Source: Planctomycetaceae bacterium
GTDB taxonomy: Bacteria > Planctomycetota > Phycisphaerae > Tepidisphaerales > Tepidisphaeraceae
DNA: 64,000 nucleotides
Direction: 5' to 3'
Assembly (NCBI GenBank): GCA_027487775.1
Contig: JAIYCY010000005.1
Coordinates: 48,339 to 112,338, forward strand
The notes beneath the pieces were generated by a model. The model had not been told where the DNA came from. It saw only the letters and a program-made list of their open reading frames with translations, and did no database searches. The position numbers and the translations under genes are program-made. Numbering within the stretch: the first letter of the stretch is position 1; every line of letters starts with the position of its first letter. This document shows, in pieces, positions 1 through 9,643 of the stretch.

Positions 1-252
1 GATCTGTCGCGATTCCGGGCGGATGAGTCTTGCAAAATCATGGTGCTGGCCTAGATTGGCGTGTCGCGGACGGTGCGACCTCCGGGTCGGCCCGGTGGTT
101 GGCGCATGGACGCGCGGGCGTGGATCGATTTTTTGCGGAACTGATGTCCGGGATCGATTTGGCCGATACCACCTTGAAGCGGGAGTGTCGGATTGAAACG
201 GCATCCCGTTCTGGACTCGCCGGCCCGGGTGGTCGGTCGAAAGGAGCTTGCC

Positions 253-1749
253 TTGTCTTCGAAGTCACGTGATTCGATCGTTACGGTTCTGAGCGGAGTG
301 GCTGGTCGCACCCTTGCGGGCATGGGTCTTTTGGGCCTTTTGTCGGCGTCGGTGGGATGCGAAACCAAGAGCTTTCTCGATCCCGGCGAAGTCGGCCGAT
401 TCGAAAAGACGCCCTTGCTGGTGCCTATCCTCGATAAAGTGGTCGTGGGTGTGGAGCAGGACGAAGTCCGCTTTGCCGGCGCTCGTGAAGTGACACCGGA
501 AGACCTTGTCGCGCCCACCAGCGACGCGATCATCGGCGCAAACGACGTCATTCAGGTCACGATCAATGATCTTGTCGGACCGGGGCTGCAAAGCGTCGAA
601 ACCAAGCGCGTCAGTCAAAATGGCAAAATCAGTCTGCCCATGCTTGGCCAGATTGATGTGGCCGGCCTGACCGAAGCTGAACTCGAGCTCAAGGTCAATG
701 ACCTGTACGCCAGCAAGAACTTGATCGTCGACGCTCGCACGTCAGTGGCAGTCTTGCAAGCGCTTTCGCGACGCTTCAGTGTCTTCGGTTTCGCGGGTCA
801 GCAGAATACGTTCGAAGTGGAAAAGGCTGATTTCCGGCTGCTTGACGCTTTGGTTCGCGCCCAGGGCGTGAACGCCGATGCAGGCGTTGAGACCATTTAC
901 ATTATCCGAAAACTCGATGCGACCGCCGCCGGCTCAGGCAGCGGAGAGACCGGTGCGCCGGCCCCGACGGGTGGCGATCCGCTCGATCCGCTTGCCCCGC
1001 AAAGCCGCTCGGCTCCCGCATCCGGTCGCGTGAACGTGATGTTGGTTCAGGACGATCCGATGGCCCCCGCGCCGGCAGAGACGCCCGCTACCGAAACGCC
1101 CGCAGTCGAAGCCCCGGCGACGGATGCGATGGCTCCGGAAGCCCCCGCTGACGCAACGGTCGTTGAAGGTCGTCAAATCCAGATCGAAGGCGCTCCCGCA
1201 CCCGTGGAAGCGCCCCTCGACGCTTTCCCGCCCGTGGCAACTGACGGATTCGAGTTCCAAGCCCCTGCCGGGCCCGGAGATACGGAAGTCATCGCGATCC
1301 CCCTCCCCGAACTCCAACGCGGCGAACTGCAATACAACATCGTGATCAAGCCGGGCGATATGATTTTTGTCCCAACCCCTCAGGTGGGCGAGTACTACAT
1401 GGGTGGACACGTGCTTCGACCCGGTGCGTATAGCACGACCGGTCGTCGCATCACGCTCAAGCAGGCCCTGATCGCAGCGGGTGGATTGGATCAGGTCGCG
1501 ATCCCCGCTCGGACGGAGCTGATTCGCCGGATCGGAGTGGATCAGGAAGTCTTTGTCCGCGTTGATCTTGAGCGCATCGCTGCCGGTCTCGAACCCGACT
1601 TGTTCCTCAAGCCGAACGACCAGATCCGCGTTGGAACCAACGCCGGTGCGCCGTTCTTGGCCGCCTTCCGTAACGCGTTCCGAATCACTTACGGCTTCGG
1701 ATTCCTCTATGACCGAAACTACGGCAGCCGTGACAATAACAACAACTGA
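253..1749 (+). CDS. Wza-like polysaccharide export lipoprotein (Poly_export/SLBB)
   Basis: Outer-membrane auxiliary protein for polysaccharide export. I chose a TTG start because AAGGAG lies six bases upstream; an in-frame TTG at 193 is the alternative. This start gives about 498 residues with a basic n-region, a hydrophobic stretch and the lipobox SASVGC (Cys36), so lipidation is expected. A Poly_export domain covers about residues 90-170 (GANDVIQVTINDLVGPG, then KISLPMLGQIDVAGLTEAEL). SLBB-type soluble ligand-binding beta-grasp sequence covers about 365-466 (GGHVLRPGAYSTTGRRITL). Between them, about 228-330, is an insert very rich in Pro, Ala and Thr that is unusual for the family and probably a flexible linker. 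Family and architecture are clear; the exported polymer is not identifiable. It stands first in the exosortase/Wzc locus. Confidence 0.9.
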   Translation: MSSKSRDSIVTVLSGVAGRTLAGMGLLGLLSASVGCETKSFLDPGEVGRFEKTPLLVPILDKVVVGVEQDEVRFAGAREVTPEDLVAPTSDAIIGANDVIQVTINDLVGPGLQSVETKRVSQNGKISLPMLGQIDVAGLTEAELELKVNDLYASKNLIVDARTSVAVLQALSRRFSVFGFAGQQNTFEVEKADFRLLDALVRAQGVNADAGVETIYIIRKLDATAAGSGSGETGAPAPTGGDPLDPLAPQSRSAPASGRVNVMLVQDDPMAPAPAETPATETPAVEAPATDAMAPEAPADATVVEGRQIQIEGAPAPVEAPLDAFPPVATDGFEFQAPAGPGDTEVIAIPLPELQRGELQYNIVIKPGDMIFVPTPQVGEYYMGGHVLRPGAYSTTGRRITLKQALIAAGGLDQVAIPARTELIRRIGVDQEVFVRVDLERIAAGLEPDLFLKPNDQIRVGTNAGAPFLAAFRNAFRITYGFGFLYDRNYGSRDNNNN

Positions 1750-1810
1750 TTCGTAGCTTCGATTGCAGGAATGACCTTGCAGTCAGAATCGGAATCAGGT
1801 GGTAAGGCCC

Positions 1811-1846
1811 CAACGCCTCGGTGGAATCGCCGGGGCGTTGTCTTTT
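1811..1846 (+). terminator. Rho-independent terminator after the export lipoprotein gene
   Basis: An 11-bp stem (CAACGCCTCGG with CCGGGGCGTTG, one G-T pair) with an 8-base loop is followed by TCTTTT. It lies about 60 bases after the stop codon and separates this gene from the exosortase gene. Confidence 0.8.
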
Positions 1847-1971
1847 GAGGCGACTCGCCCTGAATGTTGCGAGCCAATGATGGATCGAGCATGGCACATC
1901 TGCGCCTTCGGGAGTGAAATCCAAGTCGGATTCTTCCGGTGGGGATGATGTAACCAATCGGCCGGTGTAGG

Positions 1972-3456
1972 ATGTCTCACTTTCGACGGGAGATGTTTCG
2001 CGTGACAAGCCTTTATCGCGACGAACCGATGCCCGAGGACGAGTCCGCTGCCGCCAAGCAGGCGACTTTGCCCGATATTGCGCCTAAGCAGCCCGCCGAT
2101 CAGGTCGATATAACGAAGGTGAATCCGTCCCAAACATCCTCGAATCAGCAACCCGTCGGGTCGGCCGATGCGCCGATCGGTACGCCGTCCGGATCGTTGG
2201 TAGCGTCTGTGACATCGAAATCGGATGTCACAACTCCGTTCCCACCCACCTCAAGCGATTCATCGCCGAGCGGACATCGCGACTCAGGGACGAGCGGAGC
2301 GAAGGGATCGAATCTTTCGATGGTGTCCGGCTCGCCGGGCTCGCCCCATGTGCCCGGTGGGACAGGACCGCTCGGGCTCTCCAGCGGTGTGTGGGCGGTG
2401 ATCGGCGTTGTCGGACTGCTCTTCGCCGCCATCTTTTGGGCGAATCTCTGGCGACTTTGGCTCAAGACCAATCTTATCGACGGGACCGCCGAGTGGGCTC
2501 ACGCAACGCTCGTGCCCGTCATTGGGCTCTATTACGTCTACCTGCATTTGGACGAGATTAAGGCTCAGCCCATCAGCCCGCTGCTCGGTCTCTCGTCCAA
2601 TCGTCCGCGATGGCTGGGCGCGCTCGGTACGATTCTCGTCGGGCTTTTTGCCTGGCAGATCGTCCCTCAACTCGGGTCGCTTGGCGAGTCGTTCGGCAGT
2701 GAGTTTGTCGTTATGGGCATCGGGCTGATCGGTCTGGGCATCCTCGCGCTTGTGCTGGATTGGGGACTGGCAACGCTCCTGGGTGGCTTGCTTCTAAGTG
2801 CCTATGGCATCTGGCCGGGACAGAACGACTATGTGAAAGATGTCGGCATGGTCGTGGCGTTGTTCGGTGCGGTGCTCACGATGTGCGGCTGGGGCGTGAT
2901 GCGGATCGTCTATTTCCCGATCCTGTTCCTGATTTGCGCGCTGCCTTGGCCTGGTTTGTTTTACTCCAAACTTGCGTTGCCTTTGCAGGAATTGGCCTCG
3001 CTGATCGGCGTGGGCGTGATCAATGTGCTAGGCGTGGACGCGATGAAGGAGGGGACCACCATCTGGATCAGTTTCCCGCCCGGATCGGGCAAGGATCCGA
3101 TGCCGATCGGCGTGGCGGAGGCGTGTGCGGGCTTGAAGAGCCTGATGACGTTCATCACCATGGGCGCCGCGATCGCATACCTGAGCAACCGCGTGCTCTG
3201 GCAGAAACTGTTGATCGTGGCGTCGGCCATCCCGATCGCGATCGGATGCAACATCTTTCGGGTCGCGATGATGGGCTACTTCACCGGGATCGGCAGGCCC
3301 GAGGTTTTGAGCGGCTTTACACACGGCATAGCCGGGTTGGTATTCCTGATGGTTCCGGGGATGGCGCTTCTGCTGGGGATGGTGTGGGTGCTGGATAAAC
3401 TGGTGATCGAGGAAGCCGACGAAGAGCCGCTCGTGCTCAAGAAAGGTCAGTCATGA
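1972..3456 (+). CDS. Exosortase (EpsH-type transpeptidase)
   Basis: Integral membrane protein that recognises PEP-CTERM tails and cleaves them near the membrane. The first 125 residues are hydrophilic and rich in Ser, Thr and Pro, an unusual extension. After them come many membrane segments. The family's catalytic residues are visible: Cys385 in VAEACAGLKSL, Arg430 in NIFRVAMMGYF and His451 in FTHGIAGLVFL. The protein has 494 residues, longer than a minimal exosortase because of the N-terminal extension. The stop codon overlaps the start of the EpsI-type gene by four bases (ATGA), so the two are probably translationally coupled. Candidate substrates lie in the same window: the three proteins ending in IPEP or VPEP plus a hydrophobic segment and arginines. 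Start codon ATG; no strong ribosome binding site was seen. Confidence 0.93.
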   Translation: MSHFRREMFRVTSLYRDEPMPEDESAAAKQATLPDIAPKQPADQVDITKVNPSQTSSNQQPVGSADAPIGTPSGSLVASVTSKSDVTTPFPPTSSDSSPSGHRDSGTSGAKGSNLSMVSGSPGSPHVPGGTGPLGLSSGVWAVIGVVGLLFAAIFWANLWRLWLKTNLIDGTAEWAHATLVPVIGLYYVYLHLDEIKAQPISPLLGLSSNRPRWLGALGTILVGLFAWQIVPQLGSLGESFGSEFVVMGIGLIGLGILALVLDWGLATLLGGLLLSAYGIWPGQNDYVKDVGMVVALFGAVLTMCGWGVMRIVYFPILFLICALPWPGLFYSKLALPLQELASLIGVGVINVLGVDAMKEGTTIWISFPPGSGKDPMPIGVAEACAGLKSLMTFITMGAAIAYLSNRVLWQKLLIVASAIPIAIGCNIFRVAMMGYFTGIGRPEVLSGFTHGIAGLVFLMVPGMALLLGMVWVLDKLVIEEADEEPLVLKKGQS

Positions 3457-4331
3457 CGTCTGCCAACCACGCATCAACGGAACATGCGTCGGGTCACTCA
3501 CCTGGCGCAGGACAAGAGGGCGGTAGAGATGAATCCGGCTTAGGCGTCTTCAAGCGACCTGCGGTTGTTGTCGTTCTTGGAATTCTACTCCTGGCTGCGA
3601 TCGCTTTGAATGGCGCGGTGCAGGCACTGGGGCTGCACTTTAAGAAGGAGCCGGTCGAGTTAAGTAAACCGCTCACGAGCATCCCGGCGATCCTCGGGCC
3701 TTGGCGCATGTTCGGCCGCGATGAGCCCTACCCCGCCGAGATCGAACACCAACTTGGGACCAAGGACTACATCGCACGCACCTACTTCGACACTCGCATC
3801 GTCCCGATCGCCGAGATTGAAAGGGCGGAAAAACTCCCGGAATCGCGCGATCGTAACATCGCAGCCGCTCGGCTTGCCCATCTCTATCCGCGCGGGACCA
3901 TCAGCGTCCACCTCGCCTATTACACCGGTCAGGCCGACACGGTCGCGCACGTCCCGGAACGCTGCATGGTCGGAGGCGGATTTGATATCGATCCCCGGAA
4001 GACCGCAGTCGTCGAATTGAACGTCGGTCGCTCTGAGCCGCTCGAACTTCGCTATATCGAGTTTCAGGCACGTCAACGCGCAGGCGAACCCAAGCGAAAC
4101 GTCGCATATATGTTCGATGTCAATGGCAAACGTGTCAGCGACTCGACGGCAGTCCGTGTCGCCCTGCAAGACCTGTTTCAGCGGAAGGCGTATTACAACA
4201 AGACCGAACTCTCAGTCATGCTCGATGACGATACCCAAGGCGCTCAAAACATGATGGCGGATTTCCTCACCTACGCGATCGATTACATCGACGCCTGCCT
4301 GCCCGATTGGGAGGCCATCACCGCGGAGTAG
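3453..4331 (+). CDS. Exosortase-associated EpsI family protein (DUF3485)
   Basis: Partner protein encoded next to exosortases in exopolysaccharide loci. One N-terminal membrane segment (about residues 32-50, VVVVLGILLLAAIALNGAV) is followed by a periplasmic domain. The family hallmark is HVPERCMVGGGF at residues 166-177, with a conserved His, Pro and Cys171. The segment LGPWRMFGRDEPYPAEIEHQLG matches the usual N-terminal part of the domain. At 292 residues it is somewhat longer than the shortest members. It overlaps the exosortase gene by four bases. The biochemical role of the family is not settled; a role in assembling or exporting the surface polymer together with the exosortase is inferred from context. 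Confidence 0.88.
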   Translation: MTSANHASTEHASGHSPGAGQEGGRDESGLGVFKRPAVVVVLGILLLAAIALNGAVQALGLHFKKEPVELSKPLTSIPAILGPWRMFGRDEPYPAEIEHQLGTKDYIARTYFDTRIVPIAEIERAEKLPESRDRNIAAARLAHLYPRGTISVHLAYYTGQADTVAHVPERCMVGGGFDIDPRKTAVVELNVGRSEPLELRYIEFQARQRAGEPKRNVAYMFDVNGKRVSDSTAVRVALQDLFQRKAYYNKTELSVMLDDDTQGAQNMMADFLTYAIDYIDACLPDWEAITAE

Positions 4332-4513
4332 TTTTCGTCACACAAGTCAATCGCTCCGGGCGGTCTGACCCGATCCCGTGTCATTGGCTCGTCGTCAAAA
4401 CTTCGCTAAAGTGCCCAGTCTGCGAAAAGCTACACCAAAATCGTCATCGCAGGCTGATTGATCGACTTCACCTACACAAAGACCAGCACTCACTCATCCA
4501 TACGGACATTCTC

Positions 4514-7500
4514 ATGGCCAAGAAAAAGAAGAAGCAGAAGCTGAATATTCCGTTCCTCGTCACCATCGTGCTCACGTCAGGCGGCGTCGTGGGATTGGCG
4601 GGATTTCTGATCCTGCGGCAGGGACGGGCCGCGGGTGCAGAGACAGCGCGCGATAAGGCACTCGAACTTTACAACGCAGGGCAGATTCAAGAGGCGTACG
4701 ACGAACTTTCCCGCGTCGCGCATCGTCTGAACACCGACTCGGAAGCCATGATGCTCTACTACCGGGCGGGGATGTATCTGACGAGCTTCGACAATGAAAA
4801 GTATCGCCTCGCCAACGCCGCACTCTTCCGCGTGATCAGCCAAAGCCCGCAGTTTCTTCCCGCGCTCAACGAACAGCTCAAAATCCAAAAATCCGGCATC
4901 GAGCGAGGCGACGTTCGACAAGCCAGCCTCGACGAACTCGACCGGTCCGCGCTGGCAATCCTTGCCATCGATCCCAAGCACATTGAAGCGATCGAAGCCC
5001 GTGCGCTTGTCACCGTCAGCCGCATGCGGCAGACGCTCACGCAGCAAACTTCCGCAACCTTCGCCGCCGCTGCGGAAGAACTCGAAAAGACCGCAGCAGA
5101 TCATCCGCAGAGCGTAGAACTCCCATTCCAGGCCATCAACGCAAGGCTCGGTCAGGCCGAACGCAGCCGCGCAGAGCAACCAACCGTTGAACTTCCACAG
5201 GACATCGTCGATACCCTCTCGGCAGCGCTCGCGTCGATCGATCAGCAGCTCGCACGCGTCGACGACGCCTCCATCAGCTCGAACGACCGAAATGAAATCA
5301 ACCTCCGCTCGATCAACTCACTCCGCTTCATCGCGGCCTTTTACCAACGCGATCAGGAGAAACAAAAGGAGATCAGCGATCGCATCGAAGTAGCCATCCG
5401 CAAGAGTGTCGAAATCGCCAAGCCTGAAGACGAAAATTTCGAACTTGTGCTCTCGAATGCAGGCGGGCTTCTGCAAACCATCCGCCGACTCGATGAGTCT
5501 GAAGCTGCCTTCAAAAAGATGAAGGAAGGCCGCCCACAAAGCTGGATGGGCCGTCTGCTGCTGGCGGATCACTATCGTCGCACGGGTCGTCTCGATGACG
5601 CGATTCGTGAACTCGAAGTCGATCTACAGCCCTCGATCGACTTGTACGGGCTTGACGGCGTGATGTTTCGTCAGGTCTTCAACGTCGAAGCGATGATTCA
5701 GCGGGCGTTCCTTCGCCTGATGAAGATTCAGTCCATCCCCGCCGCCGAGCGTGCGCCGCTTCGGGCGCTGATTGAGACCGATCTGCAGCGAGCCAGCGCC
5801 GAGCGAGGCGAGCAGAACGCCGCGCTGCTGCGCATCCGCGCGGGACTCGCGGAGATTGACGGAAACCTCACCGGCGCAACGCAAATGCTCAGCCGCGCCA
5901 TCGATCTGGTTCCCTCCGACGCCTCGCAAGGACGCGACGAGGAACTGCGCAACGAACTCCGTCTGCAGATGGCACAGATCAGCCTGCGAATGAACCAAAC
6001 CGGCAAGGCACGCGAACTGCTCGAAAGTGTCGCGCGGGAAACCAACAATCCCGGCGCACGACTCATGCTCGCCGAGATTCTCCTTCGTGATCGCCTGATC
6101 CCCGAAGCTCGCACGCAACTGCAGGAGATTCTTAAGGTCGATCCGAACAACAACAATGCCAAACTGTTGATCGTTCCCACGCTCGAGACTCCAGAAGAGC
6201 GCAAGGCCGCGTTGGACGCGCTGCCCGAGGGCGACGCCAAGCAGATCACCGAGAAGTTCCGAGTCGCCGCATCGATTCGTCAACTCGACGAGGCCGTCCG
6301 ACTCGGCGAGGCCGCGCTGGTGCAATCTCCCGGCGACAAGACCGTCAGCCTGTTGCTTGCAGAGCTCTACTCCGGCACAGATCGTGGCACAGACGCCCGA
6401 CGAATCCTCGACAACGCCATCGTCAAACAGCCCGGCGACGAACAGCTTAAGTTCGCACGTCAGCGTCTCGACGTCACCACGCAGGAACAAGCCACCCAGC
6501 TCGCTCAACAGCAGGTTGCTAGCATCGAAGATCCGTTCCTCCGCAAAGTCGCCGAAAGCCAACTCGCCGCTCAGGCTGGCGATGATGCTCGCGCCGAAGC
6601 GCTGCTGGTCGAAGCCGACGCGCTCGACACCAATCGTACCGGCGCCGCCGCCGAGCGTCTGTTCGTGCAGTTCGCCCTCACCAACCAGTTCGATAAAGCC
6701 CGCACGTGGCTCGAGCGCCTCAAGCAGCTCAATACAGATCAGGCAGGCGGACGCATTTACGAAGGTCGACTCCTGCTCGCTCAGGGCCGAAGCGAAGAAG
6801 CACTCGCACTCGCCCGCACGCTCATCGCCGAACTCCCAGGCTACGCGCAGCCGCACCTATTGATGGGGCTCGTCCAGCAGGCGACCGGTCGATTCTCTGA
6901 ATCGCTCAACTCGTTCAACGAAGCCCTCAAGCTCCAACCTCGCAACGTCGAAGCGCTCCGCGGGGCGGTCAGCATGTACGAGCGACTCGGTCGACAGGCC
7001 GAAGCCAAGCCGCTCGTCGATCGCGGCATTTCGATCGATCCCAATGACGCGTTCTTCGTCGATAAACGACTGAACCTCGAACTCTACGCCGGTAACGCAG
7101 AATCCGTCATCGAGCCGCGATCCAAGCTCGTCGAAATGTTCCCCGGTAATCCGCTCAATCGCCTTCGGCTTGCAGAAGCACTCGAAGTCTCTGCGGTGCG
7201 CCGTGCCAACGCCGGCAACAATGACGGTGCCGCCGAGCTCTGGCGCGCGGCGCAGCAGGTCTATGGCAACGCGATGCGAGACTTCCCCGGCTCAATCGAA
7301 TTCGTCGACGGCTATGCACGCATGAGCGCCGCCACCGGAGATTTCGCAGCCGGTCGTCGCATGTACGAGGCATCACAGGCTCGCGAATCCTTCACCACCA
7401 ATCCGCAATTTGCCCTCCGATTCGCAAACTTCCTGACCCTCGGCGGAGAAAACAGCGACGCGGAAACTCTCCTTCGCGATTTTCTTGCCAAGACCGACAG

Positions 7501-9166
7501 CGACGAAGTTCGCGTGCGTCTCGTTCAGATGCTGATGGCCGATCGTCGGGGCGATGAAGCACTGAAGGTCCTCGAAGGTCGCACAGACAAGGCCTCCACC
7601 AACCTCCGTATCGATCTGCTCCTCGGAGCAGGTCGATTCGACGAAGCACGCGCCGAGGCCGAGCGTCAACTTGCGGAGAATCGCTCACCCGCAACGCTCA
7701 TGGTCGCAGCATTGGTCGACGGGCGATCAGGCGATCCAGCCCGCATCGATCGCGCACAGGGTTACCTCGACGAAGCGCTTCGTGCCGATGCGAGCAACAT
7801 GCAGGCCCGCTTCATGCGAGCACGCGTCCTCACCAGCAAAAAGCCCGTTCCAATCGATGACATCATCGCCGACCTCGAAGCCGTCCGCTCCGCCGAACCG
7901 GGCAACGCCGAAGCCCGACTTCTGCTCGCCGATATGTACAACCGCTCGGGGCGTCGCGACGACTACCTTCGCGAACTCGAAACCGCCAGTCTCGAAAACC
8001 CAGCCGACAAGAGATTGACGACCGCTGCCGTCGACGCGCTCAGTGCCCAAAATCCGCCGCGCCATGCGGATATGCGCCGCATTCTCGATCGCGCAATCCA
8101 GCAACCCGCTCTCGCGAATGATCCGGATCTTTGGCTCACTCGAGCCAAATTGCTAGCCGCCACTGGCGAGGCCGATGCGGCAATCGACGCCGCTCGCAAT
8201 GGACGTAAGTTTGCCAACGATTCGCGATCCAGCCGCGCATTCTTCTTCGAACTGCTGAACGTGCTCGGTCGATATCAGGATGTCATCAAGGACTCCGAGC
8301 CGTTGCTCGCTTCGGCCGAGCCCGCAGACCTCTACCTCCGCGTCGCTCGCGGGATCGCCGAGGCCAATCTCAAGAATCGTGAAAACGCGGCCCGCGAGTT
8401 CGAACAGGCCTACGCGATGGCTGCCGAAACCGGCAACGAAAGCTCTGTCTCGCTTGTCGCCAACGCGATCGCTGTGCATCTCGGCGCCGATGAAGCGCTA
8501 AAACGCATCGAGCCCCGTGCCGCAACCGACCGTCGCTGGAAGCTCTTTGCAGCCGAGCTTCATCGAAACAAACGCGACTTCCCCCAAGCAATGACTCTCT
8601 TCGAACAAGTGATCGCTGATCCCGCCGCCACGCCAAACGAACTGGCAAGCGCCTACCGATCGCTCGGAACGCTTTGCCTCATGATCGATCCCCCGCAGAA
8701 TCGCCGCGCGGTTGAACTTTTCACGAAGCTCATCGAGATCGTCCCGACCGATCTGATGGCCCTTAACAACCTCGCCTACGCCCTGACCCTTCCGGGCGGT
8801 GGCGGTACGCCTGAGCAAGCCTTGGCGATCAGTCAGCAGGCATACGAGCTCATGCAGCGCCAAGGGGCTGCTGACGCTTACATCCTCGATACGCACGGTT
8901 GGAATCTCGTTCAAGCCGGACGCGTCGAAGAAGGTATCGTGATCTTGCAAAATGCACTAGGTATTCAAAAACTCCCAGAATCTCATTACCATCTGGGAGA
9001 AGCGTACTTGCGCGTCAACAGGCCCCAAGATGCAGCAGATCAATTTAAGAATTCTCTTGATTTGATCGAGACTTTGCGTCAGAATCAGCAAACCTTCGAT
9101 GCGGACCTCCCGCGTCGGGTGAACGATGCCCTCAGCCGTGCCCAGGCTGCGGGTGCAACTCCTTGA
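4514..9166 (+). CDS. Very large membrane-anchored TPR-repeat protein
   Basis: Protein of 1550 residues. The chosen ATG starts a Lys-rich leader (MAKKKKKQK) and a single membrane segment at about residues 12-34. An upstream in-frame start 207 bases earlier would add a sequence with no membrane-protein character. Almost all the rest is tetratricopeptide repeats: the pattern of small and aromatic residues (for example AHLLMGLVQQATGRFSESLNSFNEALKLQPRN) recurs to the C-terminus. It is predicted to be a scaffold facing the periplasm. Exosortase/polysaccharide loci often carry a large TPR protein (PrsT-type), and its position between EpsI and Wzc fits such a role, but the sequence shows no catalytic motif. 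The substrate or partner is unknown. Confidence 0.85.
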   Translation: MAKKKKKQKLNIPFLVTIVLTSGGVVGLAGFLILRQGRAAGAETARDKALELYNAGQIQEAYDELSRVAHRLNTDSEAMMLYYRAGMYLTSFDNEKYRLANAALFRVISQSPQFLPALNEQLKIQKSGIERGDVRQASLDELDRSALAILAIDPKHIEAIEARALVTVSRMRQTLTQQTSATFAAAAEELEKTAADHPQSVELPFQAINARLGQAERSRAEQPTVELPQDIVDTLSAALASIDQQLARVDDASISSNDRNEINLRSINSLRFIAAFYQRDQEKQKEISDRIEVAIRKSVEIAKPEDENFELVLSNAGGLLQTIRRLDESEAAFKKMKEGRPQSWMGRLLLADHYRRTGRLDDAIRELEVDLQPSIDLYGLDGVMFRQVFNVEAMIQRAFLRLMKIQSIPAAERAPLRALIETDLQRASAERGEQNAALLRIRAGLAEIDGNLTGATQMLSRAIDLVPSDASQGRDEELRNELRLQMAQISLRMNQTGKARELLESVARETNNPGARLMLAEILLRDRLIPEARTQLQEILKVDPNNNNAKLLIVPTLETPEERKAALDALPEGDAKQITEKFRVAASIRQLDEAVRLGEAALVQSPGDKTVSLLLAELYSGTDRGTDARRILDNAIVKQPGDEQLKFARQRLDVTTQEQATQLAQQQVASIEDPFLRKVAESQLAAQAGDDARAEALLVEADALDTNRTGAAAERLFVQFALTNQFDKARTWLERLKQLNTDQAGGRIYEGRLLLAQGRSEEALALARTLIAELPGYAQPHLLMGLVQQATGRFSESLNSFNEALKLQPRNVEALRGAVSMYERLGRQAEAKPLVDRGISIDPNDAFFVDKRLNLELYAGNAESVIEPRSKLVEMFPGNPLNRLRLAEALEVSAVRRANAGNNDGAAELWRAAQQVYGNAMRDFPGSIEFVDGYARMSAATGDFAAGRRMYEASQARESFTTNPQFALRFANFLTLGGENSDAETLLRDFLAKTDSDEVRVRLVQMLMADRRGDEALKVLEGRTDKASTNLRIDLLLGAGRFDEARAEAERQLAENRSPATLMVAALVDGRSGDPARIDRAQGYLDEALRADASNMQARFMRARVLTSKKPVPIDDIIADLEAVRSAEPGNAEARLLLADMYNRSGRRDDYLRELETASLENPADKRLTTAAVDALSAQNPPRHADMRRILDRAIQQPALANDPDLWLTRAKLLAATGEADAAIDAARNGRKFANDSRSSRAFFFELLNVLGRYQDVIKDSEPLLASAEPADLYLRVARGIAEANLKNRENAAREFEQAYAMAAETGNESSVSLVANAIAVHLGADEALKRIEPRAATDRRWKLFAAELHRNKRDFPQAMTLFEQVIADPAATPNELASAYRSLGTLCLMIDPPQNRRAVELFTKLIEIVPTDLMALNNLAYALTLPGGGGTPEQALAISQQAYELMQRQGAADAYILDTHGWNLVQAGRVEEGIVILQNALGIQKLPESHYHLGEAYLRVNRPQDAADQFKNSLDLIETLRQNQQTFDADLPRRVNDALSRAQAAGATP

Positions 9167-9643
9167 AATGGAGAGATCAGGGCAGAGAAGTCGAATCGGC
9201 AATATCAACCAACCGAGGCACCCTCGCATGCAACGCCCCAAGCAGCTCGTCTGGCACAGGGCGCCTGTATCAGAGTCTTGCCTGAAGCTGGTCTGATAAG
9301 TCGGTCCGGATGAGTCAATCGGCCGGTGATGAGCTGGGTCTCGTCGCCGCACCTGCTGAACTCGCCCGACCCTCGGATGCCACACACTCCCCGCTGTTCG
9401 ACTTTCCCGTTGTTACTTTTGATGTCTTTCGCCTCGTCTTGCCGAGTTGAATGATTCGGCATGGTCGAACGGTCGATCCACTTTACGGATTCGACCTTCG
9501 GTTCGGACGATTGTCGTCCGAAGGCGAAAAACGGTTTGGGTACGAGATTCGACAGGCGATTCCCCGGAGAAGGAAAACGCCCGCCGAGTATTCGAATTCT
9601 GGCCGTGATTTTTTTTGTTGACGACTTCGTTGGAGAAACTCAC
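9167..9643. other. 477-base intergenic region with a leader hairpin before the wzc-like gene
   Basis: I see no convincing gene here. A perfect 9-bp inverted repeat with a 3-base loop (TTCGGACGA-TTG-TCGTCCGAA) occupies 9502-9522, with CCTTCGG/CCGAAGG overlapping its edges. It lies about 120 bases before the wzc-like start and has no T-run, so it is more likely a leader structure or operator than a terminator. Confidence 0.45.
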
